Source: Bdellovibrionia bacterium (GTDB taxonomy: Bacteria > Bdellovibrionota > Bdellovibrionia > Bdellovibrionales > JAGQZY01). Taken from it: 54,662 nt of DNA. Shown here piece by piece: positions 1 through 9,561 of the stretch (the first letter of the stretch is position 1; each line of letters starts with the position of its first letter). The translations under genes and the position numbers were made by a program. The notes under the pieces are model-generated. The model searched no databases. It was not told where the DNA came from and saw only the letters and a program-made list of their open reading frames with translations. The stretch is from NCBI GenBank assembly GCA_030424665.1, contig JAUHWN010000009.1, positions 1-54,662 on the forward strand, in the 5' to 3' direction.

Positions 1-1625
1 AGTAAATCACTTGCATTTTGGTAGTAGAGAACAGATGTGTTCTTGATTTTCTTGTCGTCAGATGTGTAAGTGACAACACCTTGAGTTGCTCCAAGAACTT
101 CAGGATCGGTATTTTCAGCTCCACCGAAAAGTACCAAAGAGTTGTAACGGTACCAATAAGGTGAATCAACAAAAGACTGAGAGTAAGAAAGTTTGAATTC
201 CCAGTTTTCGCTTGGAAGATAAATAAAAGCGAGTCGTGGAGAAACTTTTTGTCTATTGTTTCCAGTTCTTCTTACTTTTTCGTCGTAGCGAACTCCAAAG
301 TTTAGAATGAACTCGTCGCTAAAAAAGTGTTTGTTCTGAAAGAATGCCGAGTAAATAGCCTCAGAGCCCGGAGCAAGAAGTTGTGCACCAGGAGTATTCG
401 CTGGGTCGGGCAGGCCAACTCCGGCGTTACCGACAGAACCATTAAAGTTACCGCCCGTCATACCCATGATGATAGAATCAATAACTTCAAAAGTATCAAC
501 CTGGACACCAGCGAGGAAAGTTCCTTTGCCGCCCATAAAGTCGTCATAGCCTTTGTCCACAGTTGTAGTAAGACCCATGTTTTGATCTTGCCAGCTAATC
601 ATGAGACCACCCTGGCTGCCAACCGTACCAGTAGCATTGGCTGTAGCAAGGATTCCTTCAATATTTGTATTGTCGTAGTAAGGATTGACCGTAATTCCCC
701 ATCCGCCGCCAAGCTCGCCGACATATTTACCGCCGAGGTGTTGGTGTCCGATGGCTAGTCCAGGACCCGTCCCACGGAAGGTTCTAAAGCCGTTGTACTC
801 GTAAGCACCAGATCCACCATTGTTAGCATAGGGCTCACCCCAATTGGTTTGTCGAGAAGCACCAAAGAATGTCCAATTTCCTCTAGAGTGGGTGATACCG
901 AAATCATGTGCAGGAGGATCGTCAACGCGATCAATTTGCAAGTCGCCAGTATTAGCTGCTCCACCAATGTGTGGATCGTCAGCCTTAAGCTCTTGTTTAG
1001 TTCCATCAGCGCGATAGAACTGACCCCAAAGTAAAGTATCAGAGTCATCACTACTAGAACCATGAAGAAAGCGGAGGCGCCCTTGACCAGCGTTTCCGAA
1101 GGAACCATCAACCATTGTACCGTTTACGTCTTTACCCTTTTTCGTGATAAGGTTTACCACTCCCGAAAGAGCAACGTTACCATAGAGTGAAGAACCAGGG
1201 CCTCGAAGGACCTCAATGCGCTCGACATTATGAAGAGCAATACCGTAGTCGGGTTGAGCCGTTAGGTAAGATCTTGAGTTGATTCTATGACCATTAATCA
1301 TGATCAAAACTTTTTGCTGAGACGTAGCGTAAATACCACGTGGAGCAAAGTTAAGCTCGTTTCTATCTTCTGCATCGGTGTAGCCCGGTACAAAAGTGAT
1401 TAAAGCTTCGTGAATGTTTCGAATACCAGCCTGTTTGATCATTTCTTTCGTAATAACAGTCACAGGAACAGGTGCTTCCCTTAAACTTTCTTTCTGTCTG
1501 GATGCAGACTCGACTTCCATATTGAGAAGGTCACCAAGGGACATCTCAATTAGGTCGCTGTCGTCGGCAAATGCATTAACACTTACTAGAGTGAGCACTA
1601 ATGCCAAAATTCTTTTGATGCTCAT
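1..1625 (-). CDS. TonB-dependent outer-membrane receptor, C-terminus cut off by window edge
   Basis: About 541 residues are visible; the reading frame stays open through position 1. Reading the minus strand, the protein starts with a signal peptide (MSIKRILALVLTLVSVNAFA), followed by a short TonB-box-like stretch and a plug domain containing PVTVITKEMIKQAG, PGY, RGIYATSQQKVLIMINGHR and VERIEVLRGPGSSLYGN, all typical of TonB-dependent receptors. The remainder is the start of a beta-barrel rich in Tyr, Gly and Asn. GAGGGAGA lies about 8 nt before the ATG. These proteins import siderophores, vitamins or glycans across the outer membrane with energy from TonB-ExbBD. The substrate cannot be told, and no riboswitch or Fur box was recognised upstream. 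Confidence 0.9.
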   Translation of the reverse strand, partial: MSIKRILALVLTLVSVNAFADDSDLIEMSLGDLLNMEVESASRQKESLREAPVPVTVITKEMIKQAGIRNIHEALITFVPGYTDAEDRNELNFAPRGIYATSQQKVLIMINGHRINSRSYLTAQPDYGIALHNVERIEVLRGPGSSLYGNVALSGVVNLITKKGKDVNGTMVDGSFGNAGQGRLRFLHGSSSDDSDTLLWGQFYRADGTKQELKADDPHIGGAANTGDLQIDRVDDPPAHDFGITHSRGNWTFFGASRQTNWGEPYANNGGSGAYEYNGFRTFRGTGPGLAIGHQHLGGKYVGELGGGWGITVNPYYDNTNIEGILATANATGTVGSQGGLMISWQDQNMGLTTTVDKGYDDFMGGKGTFLAGVQVDTFEVIDSIIMGMTGGNFNGSVGNAGVGLPDPANTPGAQLLAPGSEAIYSAFFQNKHFFSDEFILNFGVRYDEKVRRTGNNRQKVSPRLAFIYLPSENWEFKLSYSQSFVDSPYWYRYNSLVLFGGAENTDPEVLGATQGVVTYTSDDKKIKNTSVLYYQNASDL

Positions 1626-1957
1626 ACGTTTGTCTCCCTCATTAAAGATAGGTTGTTCTTTAAAGACTTAAGTCCTCTGTTTTAATAGGTTTAGTTTTTG
1701 TATAATTTGTGTAAATAGCAATTAATTTAAGGGGTTGATGCCACGTGTCTCCTTTAAAAATAAGACCATTAAGGTTGCAGTATAAAAATTGATTTTTTAG
1801 GTCGAGGAAATCTTTCAAATCCTCGTAGATACTCTACTTTTCATAGGCTTTATTCTATCTGGGTCAAGGGCTAATAAAAGTCCGGTCTGGTGGTGGCTTA
1901 GGGCAAAGGGACTTACTCTATTATAGAAGAGAGAGTCACTCTCATTGGAGAAATAGT
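1626..1957. other. 332-bp intergenic region between divergent receptor and chemoreceptor genes
   Basis: No convincing gene is seen here. It holds the leaders of two divergent genes. A perfect 10-bp palindrome GACTTAAGTC lies at 1665-1674 in the receptor leader, a TATAAT hexamer at 1701-1706, and a 6-bp inverted repeat CGAGGA/TCCTCG at 1803-1825. None has a convincing -35 partner or T-tract, so promoter and operator roles are only possible. Confidence 0.5.
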
Positions 1958-3547
1958 ATGATAAGTCGACAAATTTCAGATTGGTCGATCCGGAAGAAGT
2001 TTATTACGATTTTGAGTTCTGGATTAATGGTTCTACTGGTTTACTTTCTTAGTAATGGTGTCATCTCACAAAACAATCGAAGCAACTTGAAGTCCATCGT
2101 CGATACCCATTTACCGATCATTGAACAATCAGAAATTCTCGCCAATAAAATTAATGCCGTACGTTCCGCCGTCGTTGAAACCGCCCTTTCACAGAACATG
2201 GAAGGGATCGGAGAATTAGATCAGGTCAACCGAGAGGTGCTTGCAGAGTTTCAAAAAGCAAAACAGATTGATGAAGAATTTAGCACGCGCTTTAAAGTGA
2301 TTGAGAGTAAATATTCGTCGACCTTTACTGAAATGAATGAGCTTATTCAAAATGTCATCGCAGGCCTTGAAGAGCTTTCAGCGGTTCAATTAAAAATAGG
2401 AACATACTCTAAAGACCTCATTCAAAGGGAACAAGAGTTAGCGACGATCAAAAGAAGAGCAGATAAAAATATGCGTTCTGCGATAGAGTCAGTTAATTTT
2501 GGTGGAACCTTGCTACTCATCGTTGGAATAGTAATTCTAATTTCTGCAATTCCGTTCTCTTTTTTCTTTTACTCGGTGATCAACCAATCTCTCCTTCAGG
2601 CGGGTGAAAGGTTAAAGTCTGCGGCTGAGCGCGTTTTGAAAATTTCAGAGCAGGCGAACTCTGCTTCAGTTGAATTGGCCTCGCGGTCGACGGAGCAGTC
2701 TGAGGTGGCCAATAAAACTGTGTCGAGTATGTCAGAAATGAAATCTCTGATGGATGAGACCCTAAATAATTCGACCCAAGCTGTGCAAATATCTGAAGAC
2801 AGTTACGAAGAAGCCAGAAACGGAACAGTGGTTGTCGATGAGCTACGAGACAGTATGGAAGAGGTTGAAGCAATCTACGATCGTTTGCAAGAGGTTAATG
2901 ATATGGTTGACCTTATTCGCAATAAAACTGATGTCATCAACGATATCGTTTTTAAAACGCAGCTTCTATCATTTAACGCGTCTATTGAGGCTGCCCGCGC
3001 AGGACAGTACGGTAAAGGTTTTGCCGTTGTCGCCCAGGAAGTGAGTAAGCTCGCAGAACTTTCGGGGAGTGCATCTTACGAAATTGGTCAGCTCCTTGAG
3101 GATTCGGCCAAAAGAATTGCTGAGACAATTGAAAATACCAAAGAAAAGGTGAATGCAGCCAATGATATTTCGCAAAAAGCCTCGGGAGTGTTTACGGGTT
3201 TGAACGACCGATCGGGCCAAGTGAAGAACATGGTAAATTCAATTTCAGACTCGGCCAAAGAGCAATCTATAGGTATCCAGCAGGTTGGTGATGCAATGAG
3301 TGAGTTGAATCAATCTGCCGAAGAAACAAAAGATATGGCTCGTTCAATAACTGATTTGTCGGAGGCATTGAGAGCTCAGGCCAACTCGCTCGTGGCCACG
3401 ATCTCTAATCTAAACGGTCTTATTTCTGGCGACGACATCTCTGGAGGAGAAGCACTTAATGATGATTCATTCCAAGATGATTATTCTGGTTTTGAAGACG
3501 ATGACAACGACGACGACGGTGGTTTCGACGAAACAATGACGGCTTAG
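1958..3547 (+). CDS. Methyl-accepting chemotaxis protein
   Basis: A 529-residue chemoreceptor. Membrane segments lie at about residues 17-35 and 178-206 and enclose a helical periplasmic sensor of about 140 residues (four-helix-bundle style). The cytoplasmic part is a coiled-coil signalling domain whose hairpin tip carries the [10 protein letters not shown] and [11 protein letters not shown] motifs that contact CheA and CheW. No HAMP domain can be recognised after the second membrane segment. The C-terminus is an acidic Asp-rich tail without a CheR-binding pentapeptide of the NWETF type. A GGAGA ribosome site precedes the ATG. It stands alone, with no che genes next to it. The ligand is unknown. 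Confidence 0.93.
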   Translation: MISRQISDWSIRKKFITILSSGLMVLLVYFLSNGVISQNNRSNLKSIVDTHLPIIEQSEILANKINAVRSAVVETALSQNMEGIGELDQVNREVLAEFQKAKQIDEEFSTRFKVIESKYSSTFTEMNELIQNVIAGLEELSAVQLKIGTYSKDLIQREQELATIKRRADKNMRSAIESVNFGGTLLLIVGIVILISAIPFSFFFYSVINQSLLQAGERLKSAAERVLKISEQANSASVELASRSTEQSEVANKTVSSMSEMKSLMDETLNNSTQAVQISEDSYEEARNGTVVVDELRDSMEEVEAIYDRLQEVNDMVDLIRNKTDVINDIVFKTQLLSFNASIEAARAGQYGKGFAVVAQEVSKLAELSGSASYEIGQLLEDSAKRIAETIENTKEKVNAANDISQKASGVFTGLNDRSGQVKNMVNSISDSAKEQSIGIQQVGDAMSELNQSAEETKDMARSITDLSEALRAQANSLVATISNLNGLISGDDISGGEALNDDSFQDDYSGFEDDDNDDDGGFDETMTA

Positions 3548-3654
3548 TCTATTGCCTTTCTCCAGCAAAATTTCTTAAGCTAAGAATAAGTGAATTACCA
3601 CCCATAAAAGAAACAAAGTGCGACCTTTAATGATTAGTCGACGGTCAACGAATC

Positions 3655-4269
3655 CTAAATAATGACTGCAAAAAATAACTGAGCAAATAGGTGAAATACT
3701 AAAAAGTATGAGCCTATGAGTTTTAACTTCTCTAGTCCGTACCTATGGGTGACGAGGGGAGAGTGCCAGGCGTAGCGATTATAGCCGGGTTCGAAATTGA
3801 TATGATTGTAAGTTGTGTGTAGGAAGTAGGCATCGACCGCCTGGGAACACACGACTGCAATTAAATAAAAGCTGGCGAAAAGATCACTAATATTTAAGTC
3901 GAGATCTTGCCTCACTATAAACCTCAAACTCACTATGAGTGCAAGAGCACTCATGATCCTTACAACTGCCCGGAGTCTTAACTGATCTAACTTTCCTTTT
4001 ACATGGAGACCTATTTCAAGAGTTATCAAGACTGTGGCAAAAAAGATGTTTAGACCGAGAAGTATATAAAAACTCTCATTGAGTTGAGGGAGTAAAAAGT
4101 AAACGAGTCCCATTGGAAACCAAGAGATCAAGGTGTAAGACCACCAAAGTAGACTGGGGTAATCGATTTTGTACTTTTCACGAAGATCTTTTTTGGCCCA
4201 AAAAACGAGACTGACTCCCAAGACAACCAGTGGCCAAATGCTAAGACAAATTTGAAAGATCGTTTTCAT
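3655..4269 (-). CDS. Multi-pass membrane protein of unknown function
   Basis: A 204-residue hydrophobic protein with about five or six predicted membrane segments (near residues 5-25, 40-60, 68-90, 103-122, 130-148 and 182-203). No family was recognised. A His/Tyr-containing segment near residues 150-172 lies between the last two helices. It lies 69 bp downstream of the XRE regulator on the same strand and could be co-transcribed with it. The ribosome site is weak. Confidence 0.6.
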   Translation of the reverse strand: MKTIFQICLSIWPLVVLGVSLVFWAKKDLREKYKIDYPSLLWWSYTLISWFPMGLVYFLLPQLNESFYILLGLNIFFATVLITLEIGLHVKGKLDQLRLRAVVRIMSALALIVSLRFIVRQDLDLNISDLFASFYLIAVVCSQAVDAYFLHTTYNHINFEPGYNRYAWHSPLVTHRYGLEKLKLIGSYFLVFHLFAQLFFAVII

Positions 4270-4338
4270 GACTGAGACTTCAACTGCTGAGGTTTAACCC
4301 CATTAAACACATTGAAGCCCCATCAATCCATAAAAATA

Positions 4339-4848
4339 TTAATTGATTAAGTTTTCACTGCTCGTCGGCGTAGTCGAAGCTTCGCTACTTCTGGCAGCCC
4401 AAATAGACTTTAAAGCCTCCGGATCGTCATTCCACAAATGTTTCGATTGAACGAGTTTCTCCACGAGTTTTTCGAGGGCCTCTTCCTTTTCAAGCGGATT
4501 GTCGTTGAGTAAGGCTTGTGATGATGACTCTTCTAAGAATTTAGAAGCGAGTTTGTGAGCCTGTTCTTTTCTAATTTTCTTAAATTTTTGCTTTGGAACT
4601 AGAAAATAAACAAGTTCGCAATCCATTGCCTGTGCGACTCGATCTAGATTTTTAATTGAGATTTTCCCCTCAATCTCATTTTGTTCTAGCTGATAAAGGC
4701 TCGGACTTGAGATGCCTAACCTTGCAGCAAGTTGTTTCTGAGTCATCCCCAGTATTCTTCGGAAATTTCTAATCCATGAACCGATATTTGGGATTTGTGC
4801 TTTGAGATCACGCAGCCCTTCGATTTGTTTCTTAGTATCAGTGTCCAT
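4339..4848 (-). CDS. XRE-family helix-turn-helix regulator, mobile mystery protein A-like
   Basis: A 169-residue protein. An XRE/Cro helix-turn-helix spans about residues 24-80 (GMTQKQLAARLGISSPSLYQ). It is followed by ISIKNLDRVAQAMDCELVYFLVP, which resembles the region after the HTH in 'mobile mystery protein A' (TIGR02612), usually encoded beside a Fic-domain protein B. No Fic gene is present here. The C-terminal 80 residues are charged helix and low-complexity Ser/Thr. A strong GGGGAGGGG ribosome site precedes the ATG. A perfect 7-bp inverted repeat at 4887-4906, about 40 bp upstream, is a candidate self-operator. The HTH call is firm; the subfamily is by resemblance only. Confidence 0.82.
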   Translation of the reverse strand: MDTDTKKQIEGLRDLKAQIPNIGSWIRNFRRILGMTQKQLAARLGISSPSLYQLEQNEIEGKISIKNLDRVAQAMDCELVYFLVPKQKFKKIRKEQAHKLASKFLEESSSQALLNDNPLEKEEALEKLVEKLVQSKHLWNDDPEALKSIWAARSSEASTTPTSSENLIN

Positions 4849-4886
4849 ATTCCCCTCCCCTTGGAGGTGATTAGAGTAGAGCCTTA

Positions 4887-4906
4887 TTGAAAAATCAAGT
4901 TTTCAA
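4887..4906. promoter_or_regulatory. Candidate operator of the XRE regulator
   Basis: Perfect inverted repeat TTGAAAA-6 nt-TTTTCAA in the spacer upstream of the XRE gene (start codon at 4848) and downstream of the PhoX-like gene. Size and position fit autoregulation by an XRE dimer. Binding is inferred, not shown. Confidence 0.35.
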
Positions 4907-4931
4907 CAAGAATTTCATAATGTTCACTGAC

Positions 4932-6524
4932 CTAACGCATTAAGTTGTCGAGAAGAGGGCCCTTCATAGCGACGACCGAAGGCAAAGGTTTTGCGTTATT
5001 GCCTTTTGGCCAATGACTGGTGAGCTTTCCGACCTTTTGTGAGCTGGAGCCAGGGTGTTGGACCGAGAGAAAAAGAGTTTTTCCATCCTCACTAAAACAA
5101 GGCCCGGTGAGTTCACTGTCAACGGGGCCATTGGCAACGCGAATCACTTCACCTCTTTGCGGACCACTGAAGGGAATAACAAACAGAGAATTGTTGCCGA
5201 AGCTTTTCCAATGGGAACGGTTCATCAATGACTCAGATATATCACAAGTCATCCATAGGTTTCCTTTGGGGTCGAAGCAAAGGTTGTCTGGGCAAGAAAA
5301 GCCTTCCTCGAGTCCACCTTCTTTCCAGGTCGTTGCCTTAAAGGTCAGGCTGGTAAAGTCAGATTGGTCTTCTTGAAATCGCATTATAGAACCATGAAAA
5401 ACATCTTTTGTTTTATTATTCGTGCAACTTAAATAGATGTCTTTAGTAAAAGGGTGGACTTCAACATCTTCGGGGCGATCAAGAGGAGTTCCACCTGCGA
5501 GTTTGGCGGCCTTTCTTGTTTCTATAAGAAGTTGCTTTTGTTCCGAAAAATGTTTCTTTAGAATAGGGTTTTCGTGAGCATCTAATATCTCCCAGCGTCC
5601 CTTACCGATGTTGGCGACGTAGAGTTTTCCGCTTTCAAGAGAGTTGGGCCCATCGGAGATAAATTTGTAGAAGCACTCGTTAACTTTGTCATCCCCCATA
5701 TAGACAACCACTCTTCCGTCTTTGGCACGGACACAGGTGGCACTTTCATGGGCAAATCGACCAAGAGGTAAAAGCTTCTTTGCTCGAGCATTATTCAGAG
5801 GATCTATTTCTACGACCCAACCATAGTGCTCTGGAGCTTGTGGATCTACCTCTTCCCAAGAGAACTCTTTACTTTTTGATACTTTTCTAATTTTGCCTTC
5901 ATAACTAACCTCTCCATAGAAGTCCTCGTAATTTTCTTCACAGGTTAAGACCGTGTTCCATGGGGTTCTTCCTCCGGCACAATTAGCGAGAGTGCCCTTG
6001 GCCATTTTCGCCCCAAGAACCTCAGCTCCTCCAGAAAAGGGAATTGGAGTGGTACCGTCGATACGGGCGTTGAAACGACTGTCGCGAAGAACAGTCCATT
6101 GACCTGCGAGGTTCTTTATGTGGCAAATTGATCCCCCAACCATTTTTTGTTCGAGTTCCACTTGATCTTTACTTCTTGCAAAAGGATTTTTTTGGCCGAG
6201 ATTTACGAAGAAAGGGTCGATGAATTCGTGGTTGGTCCATAGTAGGGCTTCGTTTGTTTTTCCAGGAAGAGGTATAATGCAATTGTAATCACAATTAAAA
6301 CCAAAGACCTTTCCACTGCCGAGAGAATCGCCGTAACTATTCAGAATATAAAAATCGAGTTCTTTGTGAGTGACGAGTTGATCATGGGAGCTCACTTCAA
6401 GGGGAAGTATTTTCTGACTCGATAGACCTTGGCTAGCGCATCCAGGTAAGCATGTACCGAGGGCCATGCTCAAGCTTGCTCCTCCTAGAAACTCAATAAA
6501 GTCTCGTCTTTTCATCGAATCCAT
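4932..6524 (-). CDS. PhoX-like (DUF839) phosphatase, Tat-exported
   Basis: A 530-residue protein of the PhoX/DUF839 family, calcium/iron-dependent alkaline phosphatases with a beta-propeller fold. The N-terminus has a twin-arginine motif (KRRDFIEFLGGAS) followed by LPGC, a possible lipobox, so it may be a Tat-exported lipoprotein. Family-like segments include LLWTNHEF, GGRTPWNTVLTCEENYEDFYG, LGRFAHESATC, VVYMGDDKVNECFYKFIS and RPEDVEVHPFTKDIYLSCTNN. The ATG at 6524 is chosen because AAGGAG (6530-6535) sits 5 nt before it; the in-frame GTG at 6530 would overlap that site. It lies upstream of and co-directional with the XRE gene. Phosphatase activity is inferred from the family. Confidence 0.85.
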   Translation of the reverse strand: MDSMKRRDFIEFLGGASLSMALGTCLPGCASQGLSSQKILPLEVSSHDQLVTHKELDFYILNSYGDSLGSGKVFGFNCDYNCIIPLPGKTNEALLWTNHEFIDPFFVNLGQKNPFARSKDQVELEQKMVGGSICHIKNLAGQWTVLRDSRFNARIDGTTPIPFSGGAEVLGAKMAKGTLANCAGGRTPWNTVLTCEENYEDFYGEVSYEGKIRKVSKSKEFSWEEVDPQAPEHYGWVVEIDPLNNARAKKLLPLGRFAHESATCVRAKDGRVVVYMGDDKVNECFYKFISDGPNSLESGKLYVANIGKGRWEILDAHENPILKKHFSEQKQLLIETRKAAKLAGGTPLDRPEDVEVHPFTKDIYLSCTNNKTKDVFHGSIMRFQEDQSDFTSLTFKATTWKEGGLEEGFSCPDNLCFDPKGNLWMTCDISESLMNRSHWKSFGNNSLFVIPFSGPQRGEVIRVANGPVDSELTGPCFSEDGKTLFLSVQHPGSSSQKVGKLTSHWPKGNNAKPLPSVVAMKGPLLDNLMR

Positions 6525-6713
6525 AGTCACTCCTTAAACATCTAATTTAATACGAGATTCTCGATATTTACAGTGACAATTTCGGCGGTAATGAAAACAA
6601 AACAGACACTGAATAGAAAGTCTGTAGGGGTAAAAAGGGGGTGAACGGGAATCCATGGAATCTGAGTTTGGTCTGGCCTGTGCATTGATTAAGTGGATCG
6701 AGGAAAGGACTCA

Positions 6714-7907
6714 ATGAAGACAGGAAATTCACCATTTTCTATCATTTTAACCTGTTTATTTGCCTGTAGCCTTTTGGTTGCAGCTAAAGCGAAAAAAACG
6801 GATGTGGAACCTGGGTCTGCCGCCATCGAGCGTGTAAAATCTGAATCGGGCCTCAGTCAAAAGGCGGGGGCAAAACTATCTAAGAAGACAAAAAAAGGCA
6901 AGAAGACCGGCAAAAAGAAGAAGACTCTTGCTAAAAAGAAGTCTGTTAAGAAAGTGCCAAAAACGAAAAAACTTGCAAAAAAGCCTATTTCAGAAGAGCG
7001 ATTAAAGCGTTTGCAGAAGATCGCTCGCGCAAAAAAGTTAGCTAAAATCAAAAACGAAAAGCGTAAGAAAGTAGCTCGAAAGAAGAAACTCAACCGCAAG
7101 AAAGCCAAGTCTCACAAGATGCCAGCTAAGCTGGTCACAAGTGCTAAATCAATAAAACCTAAAAAGCCGAAAAAGAATTGGGGTATTAACTTGAGGTACG
7201 GTGTTTCAACCGACTTTACTGATGATGTTGAACCCCGTCTTTACAATCACTCAATGGGCGTTAGAGGTTCCTATCGATTTTTAGGGAAGTATTCGACTTC
7301 TCTCGGATTCGGTATGCGCTATGTATCCGCTGGAGATGTTGTTCGAGTCGATAATAATGACCGTGATTTTAGTGCGGGGATATCAAATATCAATTTAGGC
7401 CTTTCATTTCCAATTATGAAAAAAGACAAGTCATACACTTGGAGCGGGAGCGCTGGCTACGTGGTTCCAACCAGTGAGACGGCCCAGTATGAAGGCTACA
7501 AAGGAATCGTATCTGGAAGTACTTCGGTGAGCCTTCCGTTTTTTGACGGAATCTATAGCATGAGTCACTCTTTAAGTAGTTCATACATCATAAATACTTT
7601 TGAGTACTCGCCAGTTTCGGATGCTATAAACTCAGACCTTTCGACATCCTATTCATTTGGTAACTCGTTTAAGTTAGGTTTAGGATTTCGGTTTAGTCTA
7701 AGCTTCGGAATCGATGCGACTCACTACCTCGATAGTTCTTGGATTTATTCTTATAACAACGGTGCGAGTCTTTCTTATTCAATTCAAGCTTTCTCTGCCA
7801 GTCTAAGTTTTAGAAATGGTAGTTATGCAGACGACCCTGGTGTTACCCTGTGGTTTGTCGATCAGTATCGCCAAATATTCAGATTTGGGATGGGTTACAG
7901 TTTTTAA
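6714..7907 (+). CDS. Outer-membrane beta-barrel protein with Lys-rich N-terminal region
   Basis: A 397-residue protein with a signal peptide (MKTGNSPFSIILTCLFACSLLVAAKA), then about 120 residues dominated by Lys, Ala and Arg (KKTKKGKKTGKKKK and similar), then about 240 residues of alternating hydrophobic/polar strands ending in FRFGMGYSF. A terminal Phe is the classic signal for the outer-membrane assembly machinery. The ATG at 6714 follows AGGAAAGG; the in-frame GTG at 6693 would put seven extra residues before the signal peptide. Possibly an OmpW/transporter-like barrel, but no family was recognised. The basic linker may bind peptidoglycan, LPS or nucleic acid; that is speculation. Confidence 0.78.
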   Translation: MKTGNSPFSIILTCLFACSLLVAAKAKKTDVEPGSAAIERVKSESGLSQKAGAKLSKKTKKGKKTGKKKKTLAKKKSVKKVPKTKKLAKKPISEERLKRLQKIARAKKLAKIKNEKRKKVARKKKLNRKKAKSHKMPAKLVTSAKSIKPKKPKKNWGINLRYGVSTDFTDDVEPRLYNHSMGVRGSYRFLGKYSTSLGFGMRYVSAGDVVRVDNNDRDFSAGISNINLGLSFPIMKKDKSYTWSGSAGYVVPTSETAQYEGYKGIVSGSTSVSLPFFDGIYSMSHSLSSSYIINTFEYSPVSDAINSDLSTSYSFGNSFKLGLGFRFSLSFGIDATHYLDSSWIYSYNNGASLSYSIQAFSASLSFRNGSYADDPGVTLWFVDQYRQIFRFGMGYSF

Positions 7908-8038
7908 TTTTACGCCCAAATTGTCTATTCTGTCTGATTTATAAACAGAATCAATCCGAGGAATAAGCTCTATTTATAGGGGTTTATGGCATCTATGTTG
8001 CTCTAATAGAGGGTAGCGAGCAAGCTGGGAGTTTTATA

Positions 8039-9559
8039 ATGAATACTGGAATTATCAAATTTTATTGCTTTATGGTGACATGTTGTTTGCTCATCGTTGC
8101 CTGTGGACCGGGTACGATGAGGCCCAAAAGAGCTGATCTCATTGGCGGTAGAGCCCCCGTTAACCTTAAAGCACTGACCCAGGATCGCGATCGATTCAAT
8201 CAAGTTATTGAACGGTACTATTCAGACTATGAGATGAATACTTCGGTTAACTTAGCCCTAAAGAACAAGGTTGAAGGGATCAGTTTTACTGGAAGAGATA
8301 TCACCGAAGACGAAGCGAGCGAAACGGCGGTCGCCTCTGATATAACACTAGAAATCCTATTGATGGGACGAGATGCTAGTTTGAGTTTCAGTCGTCGAGT
8401 AGGATCGACCCACCAGCCCCTCGAAATGACTGCAAGTGATTCGAATAGCAACCCTGAGGGGTCAGAAGTTCAGTTACAAAAAGTAGAAATCATTTGTTTT
8501 GATTCCTGTAATTTTATTTTCGTGATGATTGATGGTCTCGTGCAGGGTAATGGCGAGGCCGTAAGCCGACTGGCTGTCCTCGCTAAGATTGTTGAGCAGA
8601 ATGGATCCTTTGTGATTCAGACGGCTTTTCCTGCGGGAATTAAAACCATTGAGCAAGCACGAAGAGAGCGAGAAGGAGCTGGGCCCGAAGCCGCTGCTCC
8701 CGAAGAAGAAAGAGCTGCCTGCCGTGCCGTTCAATCCGAACAGGTTGTAAGTCGTCCCGACTGCTGGGAAGAGCTTCAATCGAATATGTCTGATGAAATA
8801 AAGGTTGCCGCTTGTCAGGCTAACCGAGAAGTCGCTGCGGATCTCTTTAATTGTGATGATTTGCTTGAGGCTCTACCTGCCGAGTTGTCTCCTGTGGACC
8901 CAACTTTGTCTGGTGACGAACTTGAGTTGAGACGGCAAGCAGAGCAACCTCGTTGTGATGCTATAACTAATATTGAAGAAAGAAACTCAGACCCCGTTTG
9001 TACAGAATTATTCGGAATGCGCGAGGGACCAGCCACAGAGCCCGAGCCAGAAGTCAGTATGGATAACCAATGTATGGATGGAAACCCTCTTCCTATTCTT
9101 GAGCAGTGTCGTGCCCACTATAGAGAGCAAATTGGAATGGGTCATGGCGGTGATGTCACTGTTATAGATACTTTGATTGCACTCGTTGAAGGTTATTGTC
9201 GTAGACAGGAATCTGCTGGATCACCAGACTCTTCATGTCAGTCAACTCTCGATGGGTTGAATGAAGAAAAGAATGAGTTGATGGCCGATGCTGTCGTCGA
9301 TGGTCCTGAAGCCACAGGTGTTAATGAAGATGGTTTTGCCATTGATAGCTCTGAATGTAATGGTGACACCGATCAAGAGGGGAATCCTATTCCAATTGAT
9401 CATGCTTCGGCGAATTTTGCGGCGATGCTCACCTGTCAAATTAACTTTAGAGCCGGTTGGCCGCAGTATAACCTAAACGCTTGTGATGCGGACGAGCCTC
9501 GTTGTAACCAAGAGGCAGCTGATGAATCTAGAGACGCTTTTGATGCTGCGGGTGGGTAG
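8039..9559 (+). CDS. Cys-rich acidic lipoprotein of unknown function
   Basis: A 506-residue predicted lipoprotein with signal sequence and lipobox LIVAC at about residues 18-22. Residues 30-190 look folded and contain IICFDSCNFIFVMIDG. The rest is Glu/Ala-rich with many Cys residues spaced 10-25 apart (AACQANREVAADLFNCDD, DNQCMDG, QCRAHYREQ, YCRRQE), suggesting small disulfide-linked helical units. GGGAG lies 9 nt before the ATG. It ends 2 bp before the convergent gene at 9562. Composition recalls the large Cys-rich protein at 47378-50890, but no shared domain could be proven by eye. Confidence 0.7.
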   Translation: MNTGIIKFYCFMVTCCLLIVACGPGTMRPKRADLIGGRAPVNLKALTQDRDRFNQVIERYYSDYEMNTSVNLALKNKVEGISFTGRDITEDEASETAVASDITLEILLMGRDASLSFSRRVGSTHQPLEMTASDSNSNPEGSEVQLQKVEIICFDSCNFIFVMIDGLVQGNGEAVSRLAVLAKIVEQNGSFVIQTAFPAGIKTIEQARREREGAGPEAAAPEEERAACRAVQSEQVVSRPDCWEELQSNMSDEIKVAACQANREVAADLFNCDDLLEALPAELSPVDPTLSGDELELRRQAEQPRCDAITNIEERNSDPVCTELFGMREGPATEPEPEVSMDNQCMDGNPLPILEQCRAHYREQIGMGHGGDVTVIDTLIALVEGYCRRQESAGSPDSSCQSTLDGLNEEKNELMADAVVDGPEATGVNEDGFAIDSSECNGDTDQEGNPIPIDHASANFAAMLTCQINFRAGWPQYNLNACDADEPRCNQEAADESRDAFDAAGG

Positions 9560-9561
9560 CC

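Noticed and set aside
327-758. Open frame on the plus strand of 143 codons
   Set aside because: It is antisense to the TonB-dependent receptor, whose minus-strand frame is continuous and matches the family; the plus frame has no recognisable protein.
755-1111. Minus-strand open frame of 118 codons
   Set aside because: Same strand but a different frame from the receptor, which reads straight through this region with family motifs.
3572-3586. TTCTTA-AGC-TAAGAA inverted repeat after the chemoreceptor gene
   Set aside because: AT-rich with a 3-nt loop and no T-tract, so it does not support a terminator.
4365-4392. GTAG-GAAGCTTC-CTAC near-palindrome in the XRE gene
   Set aside because: It shares only the 8-bp GAAGCTTC core with the repeat family and lies in coding sequence, so it is probably chance.
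6857-7108. Phe-rich minus-strand frame
   Set aside because: It is the antisense shadow of the Lys codons (AAA/AAG) in the basic region of the beta-barrel protein.
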